A stretch of 64,000 nt of DNA from Tissierella sp. Yu-01 (GTDB taxonomy: Bacteria > Bacillota > Clostridia > Tissierellales > Tissierellaceae), in the NCBI RefSeq assembly GCF_029537395.1, contig NZ_CP120677.1, positions 186,001-250,000 of the forward strand. Reading direction: 5' to 3'. Under the pieces are notes generated by a model. It searched no databases. It was not told the DNA's origin and was given only the letters and a program-made list of their open reading frames with translations. A program made the translations under genes and the position numbers. Positions 18,021-27,004 of this stretch are shown here, piece after piece; positions within the stretch are counted from its first letter, which is position 1; each line of letters begins with the position of its first letter.

Positions 18021-19334
18021 TTGTCATTTAAAGAATTAAAATTAATTGAGCCAATTCAGAGATCTTTACTAGCTGAAGGATACTCTAAGCCTACCCCTAT
18101 TCAAGAGAAAGCAATACCAGCACTTTTAGAAGGGAAGGATTTATTAGGATGTGCTCAAACAGGTACAGGGAAAACTGCGGCTTTTGCAATTCCTATATTA
18201 CAACAACTGTCTACAGAACGACGATCATCAAAAGAACGTAGACTAATAAAGGCATTAATAGTGGCACCAACAAGGGAATTAGCTATTCAAATTTCGGATA
18301 GTTTTAAAGCCTATGGAAGAAATCTAGGATTAAAGACTTTAGTTATATATGGAGGAGTCACCCAGCATCCACAAACTAGGGATTTAGCTAGTGGAGTAGA
18401 TATATTAGTAGCTACACCTGGTAGATTGCTAGATTTAATAAATCAACGTTTTATAAGTTTGAAAAACACAAAGTATTTTGTATTAGATGAAGCTGATCTT
18501 ATGTTAGATATGGGTATGTTAAAGGATGTTAGAAAAATCATTACTTATCTTCCTAAGGATAGGCAAACAATGTTCTTTTCAGCAACAATGCCAACTGAAA
18601 TAGGTGAATTAGCTAATTCAATATTAAATAATCCAATTAGAATAGATATTACACCAGTATCATCTACTGTTGACATTATAGATCAAGAAGTATACTTTGT
18701 TGATAAAGTAAATAAGATTAATTTACTCATTCACATTTTGAAGGATAAAAAAATAGATTCCGCTCTAGTATTTTCCAGGACTAAGCATGGTGCAAATAAA
18801 ATTGTTAGTTCCTTAGAAAAAATAGGACTTGCTGCTCAAGCCATACATGGTAACAAATCTCAAAATGCTAGACAGCTTGCCTTGAATAATTTTAAGGAAA
18901 GGAAAACTAGAATTTTAATAGCTACTGATATAGCTGCAAGAGGAATAGATATCGAAGAGCTATCACATGTAATAAATTTTGATCTACCAGAGGTTCCAGA
19001 AACCTATGTACACAGAATAGGCAGAACAGGCAGAGCAGGTCTCGGTGGAAAGGCAATATCCTTTTGTGATTATGAAGAAAAGCCATTACTTCGATCGATT
19101 CAAAAGTTAATATCTAAAACTATCACAGAAGTAACAGACCATCCTTATCCTTTAGTAGATACAACTATTAAGCCAAAGGGAAGGTCAGTCAGAGGAGCTT
19201 ATGCTTCTAATTCATCTAGGTCAAATACTCCTAAGAGTAAGGATACTAAAACGGGTAAGATCAGGAGAGAAAAAAGAGCAAATGAACCAAAGAAAAAGAC
19301 AAATGGGAAAAATGTTCATTGGACTAGTAGATAA
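18021..19334 (+). CDS. DEAD-box ATP-dependent RNA helicase, RhlE-like
   Basis: A 437-residue DEAD-box helicase that unwinds short RNA duplexes in ribosome assembly, RNA decay or cold adaptation. Motifs in order: Q motif (GYSKPTPIQEKAIP), I AQTGTGKT, Ia PTRELAIQ, II LDEAD, III SATMP, IV ALVFSRTKHGANK, V ATDIAARGID, VI HRIGRTGRAG. The tail after about residue 370 is basic and disordered, as in RhlE-type enzymes. The start codon is TTG, supported by an AAGGAG site 9-10 bp upstream. Confidence 0.94.
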   Translation: MSFKELKLIEPIQRSLLAEGYSKPTPIQEKAIPALLEGKDLLGCAQTGTGKTAAFAIPILQQLSTERRSSKERRLIKALIVAPTRELAIQISDSFKAYGRNLGLKTLVIYGGVTQHPQTRDLASGVDILVATPGRLLDLINQRFISLKNTKYFVLDEADLMLDMGMLKDVRKIITYLPKDRQTMFFSATMPTEIGELANSILNNPIRIDITPVSSTVDIIDQEVYFVDKVNKINLLIHILKDKKIDSALVFSRTKHGANKIVSSLEKIGLAAQAIHGNKSQNARQLALNNFKERKTRILIATDIAARGIDIEELSHVINFDLPEVPETYVHRIGRTGRAGLGGKAISFCDYEEKPLLRSIQKLISKTITEVTDHPYPLVDTTIKPKGRSVRGAYASNSSRSNTPKSKDTKTGKIRREKRANEPKKKTNGKNVHWTSR

Positions 19335-19460
19335 ATAAACCTAGGTAAAGCTAAACATAGTGATCTATCACCTCGAAAGAAAAGGATTCGCTGAGCTGAA
19401 CTAGTTGAAAAATGGGACAGTATGATTAAAAATTATAAGAAAGAGAAGTAAAACGAAAAT

Positions 19461-19493
19461 ATAGTTGTTCAATATTGAACAACTATATTTTTT
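19461..19493 (+). terminator. Rho-independent terminator after DEAD-box gene
   Basis: Perfect stem ATAGTTGTTC / GAACAACTAT around a 6-base AATATT core, then a T run (ATTTTTTAT). The rest of the 19,335-19,538 gap shows nothing I recognise. Confidence 0.9.
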
Positions 19494-19526
19494 ATGTCCA
19501 AAATAGTTAAAAGCACTACATAATGG

Positions 19527-19532
19527 TATAAT
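19527..19532 (+). promoter_or_regulatory. Probable -10 promoter element
   Basis: Consensus TATAAT 33 bp before the arsC-like start, just after a terminator. The -35 box (TAGTTA, 17-bp spacer) is weak. Confidence 0.45.
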
Positions 19533-19565
19533 ATACTAATGAATAATCAAATATGGAGGTTTGTA

Positions 19566-19928
19566 ATGAAATATACTTTTATTTGTTACCCTAAATGTAC
19601 AACATGTAAAAAGGCCAAAGATTGGCTAGATAAAAACAATATAGAATATGACGAAAGAAATATAAAAGAAAATAATCCAAATGAAAATGAATTGACAGAA
19701 TGGATTAAAAAAAGCGACTATCCAATTAAAAAATTCTTTAATACAAGTGGGACTTTATATAGAGAACTTAAAGTAAAAGAAAAGCTACCAAATTTATCAG
19801 AAGAAGAACAGATAAAGCTATTAGCTACAGATGGAATGCTAGTAAAAAGGCCTATTTTAGTTGGAGATAATAACGTATTAGTAGGCTTCAAGGAAGATGA
19901 ATGGAAAGCCATTAATTCAGGGAGGTAA
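19566..19928 (+). CDS. ArsC/Spx-family thioredoxin-fold protein
   Basis: A 120-residue member of the ArsC/Spx/YffB family. The N-terminus (YTFICYPKCTTCKKAKDWLDK) carries CxxCxxC cysteines. It also has the helix GTLYRELKVKEKLP and a final strand around VKRPILVGDNNVLVGFKEDEW. The KRPILV motif is typical of the family's C-terminal half. True arsenate reductases and regulatory Spx proteins share this fold, so the exact role is open; no ars operon is nearby. ATG 19566 is preferred over 19539 because TGGAGG lies upstream of it. It is 2 bp from the following methyltransferase gene, so the pair is translationally linked. Confidence 0.85.
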   Translation: MKYTFICYPKCTTCKKAKDWLDKNNIEYDERNIKENNPNENELTEWIKKSDYPIKKFFNTSGTLYRELKVKEKLPNLSEEEQIKLLATDGMLVKRPILVGDNNVLVGFKEDEWKAINSGR

Positions 19929-19930
19929 AA

Positions 19931-21286
19931 ATGACTTTAAATGTTGGAGATATATTAACTGGAGAGATAATTGATTTTACTCATGAAGGGAATGGAGTAA
20001 TTAAAATAGATAACTTTGCAATATTTGTTCCTAATGGGTTAATTGGGGATAAAGTTGAAATTAAGATAACAGAACTGAAGAAAAACTTTGGACTAGGTAC
20101 TATTGTAAAGTATATTGAGCTATCAACTGATAGAAATGAAAATGAGATAGAGTCTGTAAGTGGAGAAATTCCGCTAGTCAATTATAAATATGAAAAACAA
20201 CTAGAATGGAAAAAACACAAGGTTACCATGGATCTATTAAAGTTTGCTGGACTTTCTGATATTAATGTACACGAAACAATAGGGATGATATCCCCCTATA
20301 GATATAGAAACCATACTCAAATACCAGTTGGAAGTAAGAATGGAGAAGCTGTATTAGGATTTTATCAAAAGGGTAGTCATGATGTTGTTGATATGGAGGG
20401 CAGTATATTACAACCAGAAGTTGCTGATAAAATATTAAATGTAATCCGTGAGTGGATTAATAAATTTAAAATAAAACCATATGAAAGAAGGACAAATAAG
20501 GGAGTCCTTAGACATGTTGGTATTAGAACCAATCATAAAGATGAAGCTATGGTAATATTAGTAACTGCAACTGAAAATTTACCTAATGCTAACCAATTGA
20601 TTAATACATTAACATCAGAAGTAAAAAATGTAATAAGCATTTACCAGAATATAAATAATCTAAAGTCTGCTCCTACCTACGGTAGAAAGTATATAAAACT
20701 ATATGGAGAAGAAAGGTTAGTTGACTACATCGGTAAATTTAAATTCAATATTTCCCCAAATTCATTCTTCCAAGTAAATAGAACCCAAGCAGAAGTTCTT
20801 TATAATAAGGCTATAGAATACTTGGAATTAAATGAAGATGATGAAGTCTTTGATATATATTGTGGAATAGGTACCATTTCTTTGTTTATAGCTGATAAAG
20901 CAAAGAGAGTATATGGCATTGAATCAGTAAAGGCAGCAATAGATGATGCTAAGAAGAATTCTTCATTAAACCATATAAATAATACTGAATTTATAGTAGG
21001 AAAAGCTGAAGAAGTATTTCCAGATTTAATGAATAAAGGTATCAAAGGAAATAAGGTAGTAATAGACCCACCAAGAAAGGGCTGCGAAAAGGAAGTACTA
21101 GAAGCAATAATAAAACTAAACCCAGAAAGAGTAGTTTATGTATCATGCAATTCAGCTACTATGGCTAGGGATGTTAAGTATTTGATGGAAAATGGATATA
21201 GGGTGGAAGAAGTGCAGCCGGTGGATATGTTTGCGCATACTGCGCACGTTGAAGTCGTAACACTACTTACAAGGAACGTGTCCTGA
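19931..21286 (+). CDS. rlmD: 23S rRNA (uracil-5-)-methyltransferase, RlmD/RumA family
   Basis: A 451-residue TrmA-family enzyme that methylates C5 of uracil in 23S rRNA using SAM. It has an N-terminal TRAM RNA-binding domain (residues 1-58), the middle substrate domain (PYRYRNHTQIPVG), and a C-terminal Rossmann domain with SFFQVNRTQAEVLYNKA, VFDIYCGIGTISL, DPPRKGCEKEVLEAI, and catalytic VYVSCNSATMARD (nucleophilic Cys). Firmicutes usually carry one or two of these (RlmCD type), so the exact uridine target is uncertain. This is the last clearly core gene before the accessory region. Confidence 0.9.
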   Translation: MTLNVGDILTGEIIDFTHEGNGVIKIDNFAIFVPNGLIGDKVEIKITELKKNFGLGTIVKYIELSTDRNENEIESVSGEIPLVNYKYEKQLEWKKHKVTMDLLKFAGLSDINVHETIGMISPYRYRNHTQIPVGSKNGEAVLGFYQKGSHDVVDMEGSILQPEVADKILNVIREWINKFKIKPYERRTNKGVLRHVGIRTNHKDEAMVILVTATENLPNANQLINTLTSEVKNVISIYQNINNLKSAPTYGRKYIKLYGEERLVDYIGKFKFNISPNSFFQVNRTQAEVLYNKAIEYLELNEDDEVFDIYCGIGTISLFIADKAKRVYGIESVKAAIDDAKKNSSLNHINNTEFIVGKAEEVFPDLMNKGIKGNKVVIDPPRKGCEKEVLEAIIKLNPERVVYVSCNSATMARDVKYLMENGYRVEEVQPVDMFAHTAHVEVVTLLTRNVS

Positions 21287-21287
21287 T

Positions 21288-21760
21288 ATAATAAAGTCTT
21301 GCTCTTTTAAATAAAGTCCTGCCTTTGTTATAATAAAGTTTTGCTTCCACCAAAATATTCCTTCTTCCTTTTCCTCATAAAAGGAAAAGAAAAGGAGAAA
21401 CAGAAGAGGAAGTTGGTGTAGAAATTGACAATAATAATGAGAATAAGAAAGGGATAAATAGTTGAATTAAGAAGGAGAAAAACTTTTATTTTCAGCGATT
21501 TATCCTTCTTTGTTTCTCTTATACATCTTTGTTTTCCAATATAAATTCATTCTTTATTTTCCTTAATCCTTATTTCTTAATCCTTATTCCTGTTTCTATT
21601 CCTGCATTATAAAAACAAAACTTTATTATAATTTTAATAAAGTCTTGATTCAAAATTGAGAGATAAAATGGGGAAAAAGAGAGAAATAAGCAGAACTTTA
21701 TTATTATTTTTGACGAAGGAATGCAGGTTTGAGGGGGATGAAAAAGCAGAACTTTATTAT
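21288..21760. repeat. Cluster of a 15-base motif in opposing orientations
   Basis: Gene-free, AT-rich DNA after rlmD. A motif ATAATAAAGTYYTGC occurs in direct orientation at 21288-21302, about 21308-21322 and 21330-21344 (roughly 21-base spacing), and partly near 21635. It occurs inverted (GCARAACTTTATTAT) near 21616-21630 and at 21690-21704 and 21746-21760. Between them is an A/G-rich imperfect palindrome near 21360-21400 (TTCCTTTTCCTC ... GGAAAAGAAAAGGAG). Opposed end motifs suggest a small mobile repeat (MITE-like) or a decayed element; no protein is encoded. Confidence 0.6.
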
Positions 21761-21769
21761 AAAGGAACA

Positions 21770-21899
21770 TGTGGTTCAGAGGAGAAATAATGGGGTTTCA
21801 CCACAACATATAGTGGTTGAAGGACAAAAAATGGGTCAAAAATCGGAGGAAAAACACCGTTTTTTGACCCTTAAAAGTGGGCAAAAATATAGATGACAT
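21770..21899. repeat. 130-base dispersed palindromic repeat, copy 1
   Basis: Begins TGTGGTTCAGAGGAGAAATAA and ends TAGATGACAT. Contains a stem ACCAC-AACATAT-AGTGGT and a larger one, GGGTCAAAAA ... TTTTTTGACCC (21833-21870). A closely similar copy lies at 42508-42637. No coding capacity is evident; from 21900 to 22051 I see nothing further except one more GGGTCAAAAA near 21939. Confidence 0.8.
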
Positions 21900-22051
21900 T
21901 GGATAAATTGAGTAGTGCTGGTTTGAAACTGAAAAAACAGGGTCAAAAAGATAGGAGAACAACCTTAACTATAAGAACGATTATTTGTGTAAACAGTAGA
22001 AGCACCAAGTAAGAAAGTCTTGAAAATGAAGAATGTTTTCAAGTTTTTTCA

Positions 22052-22411
22052 TTATTTTTTACTATTTTCCATCTGCATATCTCTAAATTTTAAGAAGTCT
22101 ATAAAATGCTCTAAGTCCTGTTGACTTTTAGGTGATAAATTACTTATATCCTCTAAAAGTTTATCATATAGTGTGATGATTATATTTTCTTTTTCAATAA
22201 TTTGATTGTTACAGATACCAAGTAAATAATCTAAACTAGTATTAAACATTTGTGCTATTATCTTTGCATTTTCCAATGTAGGCATTTTTCTGCCATTTTC
22301 ATAGTAAGCTATTGTACTTTGTGTTAAGTTAAGTTGCTTAGCAAGTTCTTCTTGAGTTAAACCGAGATTCTCCCGGAGTTGTTTTAAACGATATGGAAAT
22401 ATAAAAATCAC
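22052..22411 (-). CDS. XRE-family helix-turn-helix regulator
   Basis: A 119-residue protein with an N-terminal HTH_3 domain (LKQLRENLGLTQEELAKQL, then LTQSTIAYYENGRKMPTLE), followed by an ALDYLLG-like hinge and a short helical C-terminal domain likely for dimerisation. It is the only minus-strand regulator here, flanked by repeats on one side and a minus-strand IS on the other. Start taken as GTG at 22411; no strong ribosome site is seen. Such regulators often control mobile elements, but no target operator is evident. Confidence 0.88.
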   Translation of the reverse strand: MIFIFPYRLKQLRENLGLTQEELAKQLNLTQSTIAYYENGRKMPTLENAKIIAQMFNTSLDYLLGICNNQIIEKENIIITLYDKLLEDISNLSPKSQQDLEHFIDFLKFRDMQMENSKK

Positions 22412-22936
22412 CCCAATTTTATTATAATATTATTATCATTATTTCATCGAAGTATGACAGAAAAAAATATTATCTATTGAAATAAATGACTAGAGGGCAT
22501 ATAATGTAGAATAATGGTATTTTATGGTTTGATTTGTCAATGCCTTATATGGAACCAGTAAGCACTAATAGAAGTTTTTTCTTGTTATTTATCCTACCCA
22601 AGAGCGTGAAGGTTATTAAAACACAGATAAAAATATCGAGATGATTGAAAAGATTTAATTTAATTTTAAAATTATAGATTTCAACATTGTTGACAGATAC
22701 ATACTTTCATATTTTAATGAAATATTAAGTAATTTACATATAGAAAATAGATAAATTTACAGGTGATATGATTTAATATAAAACCACGTGAAATACTATT
22801 AGTTAGTTGCAAAATGTAAAATAAAAGTTATCCACAAAAAAAGAAAAGCAGATTAGAAAAAAAGATAGATATTAACAAAAAAAGAGCATAAGAAAATAAA
22901 GGTTTTGGTTAACCTTTTAAAATTAATATTAAATAA
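22412..22936. other. 525-base gene-free AT-rich stretch
   Basis: No coding region is supported. It holds one perfect DnaA-box sequence (TTATCCACA, 22828-22836), isolated, so not an origin by itself. A stretch near 22684-22697 (CATTGTTGACAGAT) loosely mirrors one at about 24400-24412 on the other side of the transposase gene and could be a degenerate IS end. Confidence 0.5.
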
Positions 22937-24367
22937 TTAAGCAATTAAAGATTTAATAGCAAGAGGATTATCATACTTTTTAGTTTTAAATATAAGAATA
23001 AAAGCAATCAGTTGAGAAATACAAGCAAGTAAAACATCAGATTTTAGAGATGTAGTATTTCTAACTTTTGAAGATTTAATCTGAATAAAATTTTTAATCT
23101 GGCAAATAGACCTTTCAAATATAGTTCTGAGTTTATATAACTTTTGCCATTTTAAGCTATCTCTAGGGATAGAAGAATTAAATCTGTAATTATGATGGAC
23201 TGTAATTTGCTTAATTCGTCCACATTTTGATTTAGTATATGGATTTTCACAACTTAATATATAGCTAAGTTTGCCTTTAATATTAACTTTTTTAGCCTTT
23301 GGACAGAGGTATTTGATTCTATCAGCTCTACCTTTTTCACGAGTAATACCATCATAGACCATTGGTAATGAAGAATCATAAGGACAAAGTGGAACACCCA
23401 CTTCATTAAATCCAGGCTGAGGTAAATCAGGTGAGTTACGAGAATTTAAGTTGATAATAGGCATGATATGTTTTTCGTGAAGATAAGCATAATTATCATC
23501 AGCATCAAATCCAGAATCACCTAAGAAATATTTGTATGAAAAATCAGGATGCAATTGAAAATAGGTTTCTAAAGAAGGTATTAGAGACTTAGCATCATAA
23601 TTATCTTTAATCTCTTGAGGCCTTAAATCTTTTTGTAAGTTGTTATCATTATCATAGAAATTAACATTTCTAACAACCCCAAGAGCATTAGTAGAGATAA
23701 TACACTTTTGAAAGTAACCAAAATGACCATTAAGATAAGAAAGTTTTGCATCCGGGTTAGAAAAAGCATGTTTAGGCATTTGATTCTGAGCATATTTTTC
23801 AACATCAAAAGTTGAATTAGGATTATCTTTTTTTAATAATTTAGCATAAGATTTAGAGTTCTTTAATCTAGATTGATAATACTTTGGATTATTCTCAGTG
23901 ACATAAAGCTCAAAACCAGTAGTATCAGTAATTAAAATAGAAGATAAAAAAGGATTAATTTTTTTAGAAATATCTTCAGTGAAATCAACTAAAATATTAA
24001 ATAGATCATTTAAATCATCAAAGAAAGTAGATTTAAACCTAGAAAACTGTGATTTATCTGGAACTTTAAGAAAACCACAGAAACTACGCATTTCTGATGA
24101 TATATGTAGTAAAGAAATTAACAGATCGATAGAAGGTATAGATAAAAGATTTTTAATAATAAAAGCAGATAACATAGATTCAAGAGAATAAATCTTCTTT
24201 CTTCCAAAATGAGAATAATATTTTTGATAGAAAGAAAAAGGTATAAATTCAGTAATATTAATAAATTGATTCAATAAATCAAGTAAATTAGCTTGATTTT
24301 GATTATAAAATTTATCAAAGTCAGTAGAAATATTTGAGAAGTTTAATTGTTTAGCTGAAACTGGCAT
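22937..24367 (-). CDS. DDE transposase, IS1182-like
   Basis: A 476-residue full-length-looking transposase. The N-terminal DUF772-like part contains HFGRKKIYSLESMLSAFIIK and SFCGFLKVPDKSQFSRF. The DDE catalytic residues fit LITDTTGFE (~residue 145), YFLGDSGFDADDNYAY (~285) and LRTIFERSICQIKNF (~425). A cysteine-bearing segment (KYLCPKAKK ... SCENPYTKSKCG) lies before the last motif, as in IS1182-type enzymes. The reading frame is intact, so the element may be recent, but I could not identify terminal inverted repeats with confidence. It sits between an XRE gene and a chemoreceptor gene and disrupts neither visibly. Confidence 0.82.
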   Translation of the reverse strand: MPVSAKQLNFSNISTDFDKFYNQNQANLLDLLNQFINITEFIPFSFYQKYYSHFGRKKIYSLESMLSAFIIKNLLSIPSIDLLISLLHISSEMRSFCGFLKVPDKSQFSRFKSTFFDDLNDLFNILVDFTEDISKKINPFLSSILITDTTGFELYVTENNPKYYQSRLKNSKSYAKLLKKDNPNSTFDVEKYAQNQMPKHAFSNPDAKLSYLNGHFGYFQKCIISTNALGVVRNVNFYDNDNNLQKDLRPQEIKDNYDAKSLIPSLETYFQLHPDFSYKYFLGDSGFDADDNYAYLHEKHIMPIINLNSRNSPDLPQPGFNEVGVPLCPYDSSLPMVYDGITREKGRADRIKYLCPKAKKVNIKGKLSYILSCENPYTKSKCGRIKQITVHHNYRFNSSIPRDSLKWQKLYKLRTIFERSICQIKNFIQIKSSKVRNTTSLKSDVLLACISQLIAFILIFKTKKYDNPLAIKSLIA

Positions 24368-24594
24368 AGGATTCTCCTTTCTTTAATTTTGAGTTATAGA
24401 CATCTTGTCAATGAATATATACCCAAAATGGGGGGAGTCCAGTCATTTCAATATATAAAAATGTAGTATTAAGGCCAGTTGTAGAGTTTTACAACTAGCT
24501 AGAAATACTATATGAGGGGGGAGTTTAGGGAAGTTAAAATCTGTAACAAACAAATTTACCACATTGTCAAATTTTAAGATAGGGGGAAATAAAA

Positions 24595-26301
24595 ATGTTT
24601 AAGTTTGGAAGCTTTAAAATTAGTAAGCGTTTGTACTTAGGATTTGGTATAATTTTGGTGCTTATGTGCATCGCAGGAGCATTTGCTTTAAATGGGTTAC
24701 GTACAAATTCGAAACTTATGGACCAGTTATATAATAATACATTGGTAGTAAGGGCTGCTACTTTGGAATCCAATGCTGACATGATTGCAATTAATAGAAG
24801 TATGAAAGATGTAGTTTTATCAAGAGATACTCAATCCCTAGATCTTGCAATACAAGCTATTGATGAATCTGATAAAAATATACAGAAAAACTTTGCATTG
24901 ATCAAAAGCCACTTCCTTGGGGAACAGGAAATAGTAGATAATATATATAAGACATACCTTGATTGGGAACCTATTCGTGACGAAACTATTAAATTTGCTA
25001 GAAATGGAGAACTGGAGAAAGCTATAGAAAACATAAGTGGAAAAGGAGCAGAACAAACCGCATCAATTAGAAAAGGTATGGATGAACTAATGGACATCAC
25101 ACAAAAAAATCTAGAAAGATTTTATAATGGTATTAATACTACTACAAAGAATACAATAGTGATATTTATCTTGGTGTTAGTTATTGCTATGATAGTTGGT
25201 ATAGCAATAGCTTTATTAATTACCCGCAGCATAACAAGACCGATTAGTCAGTTTACTGAACTAGCGCAGACAGTAGCAGAAGGTGATCTAACTAAGGATG
25301 TAAAAATAAAAAGTAAAGATGAAATAGGTATACTTGCAGGGGCATTTAACACTATGATTGTAAATTTAAGAACCATAATTGAAAAAATTAATGAAGTATC
25401 ACAAAATGTAGCAGCTACGTCACAGCAATTATCAGCATCATCAGAAGAGTCAGCAGCAGCTTCGGAGGAGGTATCATCAACAATTTCAGAAGTAGCGACA
25501 GCAACAAGTGATTCAGCAGCTGACATAACTGAATCTAGTAACTTGGTTAATGAAATACAATATGGTACAAATGAAATGTTAGAAAATATTCAACATGTAA
25601 ATGAATCTGCTAATGTTACATTGAAATCAGTTGAAGGTGGATTAAAGTCATTGGAAGATGCAGTTGAAAAGATAAATAATATTAAGAAGTCAACTGTAGA
25701 GACTTCAAAAACTATTGGCCGATTAAATGAAAGTTCTAAACAGATAGAGAGTATTATAGATGTTATAAATGCAATTTCTGAACAAACGAACTTGCTAGCA
25801 TTGAACGCAGCCATAGAAGCAGCTAGGGCGGGAGATGCAGGAAGAGGTTTTGCTGTAGTTGCAGAAGAGGTAAGAAAGTTAGCTGAACAATCCTCTGAGT
25901 CAACTGGAAAGATTGGACAACTTATATCGGGGATACAAAATCAAATTCAATCTGCTGTTATTTCTATGGATGAGAATAGTAGGGAAGTTGATTTAGGGGT
26001 TGAAATAATTAATAAGTCCAGTGATGAATTCTCAAATATATTTAATGAGATCAATGAAGTTTCTAATGAAATTAATAAGATATCTGATATAGTTAAAGTT
26101 ATTGTGGAAAATGCAAATAAAGTAACAGATAACTTTGAACATATGTCTGCTATATCACAGCAAACTGCAGCATCAGCCCAACAAGTTGCAGCAAGTTCGG
26201 AGGAACAAACTGCTGCAATTGAGGAAGTAGCCTCCTCAGCAACAAATCTTGCAATTATGGCAGAGGATTTAATTAAATCGATTGCAATATTTAAATATTA
26301 A
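24595..26301 (+). CDS. Methyl-accepting chemotaxis protein
   Basis: A 568-residue chemoreceptor. Transmembrane helix 1 covers residues ~13-33 ([20 protein letters not shown]); a periplasm-facing-type four-helix-bundle sensor (4HB_MCP) spans ~35-180; helix 2 covers ~185-208. A HAMP domain follows ([24 protein letters not shown]), then the coiled-coil signalling domain with the hairpin tip [21 protein letters not shown] near residue 400. No C-terminal CheR-tethering pentapeptide is seen. The start follows AGGGGGAA. It likely forms an operon with the cheW gene 130 bp downstream. Ligand unknown. Confidence 0.95.
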   Translation: MFKFGSFKISKRLYLGFGIILVLMCIAGAFALNGLRTNSKLMDQLYNNTLVVRAATLESNADMIAINRSMKDVVLSRDTQSLDLAIQAIDESDKNIQKNFALIKSHFLGEQEIVDNIYKTYLDWEPIRDETIKFARNGELEKAIENISGKGAEQTASIRKGMDELMDITQKNLERFYNGINTTTKNTIVIFILVLVIAMIVGIAIALLITRSITRPISQFTELAQTVAEGDLTKDVKIKSKDEIGILAGAFNTMIVNLRTIIEKINEVSQNVAATSQQLSASSEESAAASEEVSSTISEVATATSDSAADITESSNLVNEIQYGTNEMLENIQHVNESANVTLKSVEGGLKSLEDAVEKINNIKKSTVETSKTIGRLNESSKQIESIIDVINAISEQTNLLALNAAIEAARAGDAGRGFAVVAEEVRKLAEQSSESTGKIGQLISGIQNQIQSAVISMDENSREVDLGVEIINKSSDEFSNIFNEINEVSNEINKISDIVKVIVENANKVTDNFEHMSAISQQTAASAQQVAASSEEQTAAIEEVASSATNLAIMAEDLIKSIAIFKY

Positions 26302-26431
26302 CAGTACTTTGGCTAGGCTAAGGTATGAGGAATATTTATGTAATTAAGACAACAGGAAAAAGATATTCTTCTACCCTGATCTAGAAACCTCCTAAGAAAG
26401 ACAAGAAATTTTAATGGAAAGGAGAAGCTAT

Positions 26432-26884
26432 ATGGATAGACAATATGTTACATTTAATCTAAGGAATGAAGAATACGGCGTGGAAATAAAAAATGTGCAA
26501 GAAATAACAGAACTAAAAGAATATATAAAGATACCAAACTCACCTAAGTTTATTGTAGGTATGGTTAATATAAGGGGAACGATTACTCCTATAATTGATC
26601 TTAAAGAACGATTTAATCTAATTAATGAAAATGAGAAAAAGGATAAACGAATAATTATAATTAATTTAGATGGTAAGCAAATTGGTTTTATGATTGATGA
26701 TGCATCAAGGGTTATAACACTAAGGGATGAACAAATAGATTCGCCACCAGAAGTAATTTCGAAAAGAATTAGTGAATATATTACAGGAGTGGGGAAGTTT
26801 GATAAGAAATTAATTCTTATATTAAATCTAGAAAGGATATTAACGATGGAGGAAAAAGAAGAAGTACTGAAAATGGAGGTTTGA
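26432..26884 (+). CDS. cheW: CheW-like chemotaxis coupling protein
   Basis: A 150-residue CheW domain protein linking chemoreceptors to CheA kinase. Family signatures are QYVTFNLRNEEYGVEIKNVQEI at the N-terminus, the PNSPKFIVGMVNIRGTITPIIDL core around residues 38-60, and DDASRVITL ... ILILNLERIL. ATG 26432 is preferred over 26414 because AAAGGAG lies between the two, 7 bp ahead of it. Downstream of the chemoreceptor gene, it probably serves that receptor. Confidence 0.93.
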   Translation: MDRQYVTFNLRNEEYGVEIKNVQEITELKEYIKIPNSPKFIVGMVNIRGTITPIIDLKERFNLINENEKKDKRIIIINLDGKQIGFMIDDASRVITLRDEQIDSPPEVISKRISEYITGVGKFDKKLILILNLERILTMEEKEEVLKMEV

Positions 26885-26921
26885 AAACTAATTTTAAATA
26901 GAGATTAAACTGATTAAGGGG

Positions 26922-26981
26922 AATAAATGGGTTTCAGGAGAGTCTTTGATGGGAAATAAGGAATTTTGAAATCCATTTATT
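26922..26981 (+). promoter_or_regulatory. Long hairpin between cheW and the EAL gene
   Basis: Fifteen-base arms AATAAATGGGTTTCA (26922-26936) and TGAAATCCATTTATT (26967-26981) pair fully apart from one G-T wobble, around a 30-base purine-rich loop. TTATTTTATG follows, a modest T-tract. It could be the terminator of mcp-cheW or a regulatory leader for the PAS-GGDEF-EAL gene that starts 23 bp later. Confidence 0.6.
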
Positions 26982-27004
26982 TTATGAAATAGGAGTGAGA
27001 CCAT

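Noticed and set aside
22828-22836. Perfect DnaA box as a possible replication origin
   Set aside because: Single isolated box in AT-rich DNA, with no dnaA/repA gene or box cluster nearby.
24420-24594. Possible c-di-GMP riboswitch upstream of the chemoreceptor gene
   Set aside because: Only a short hairpin (AGTTGTA/TACAACT) is present; the conserved core sequences of the known riboswitch are not visible.
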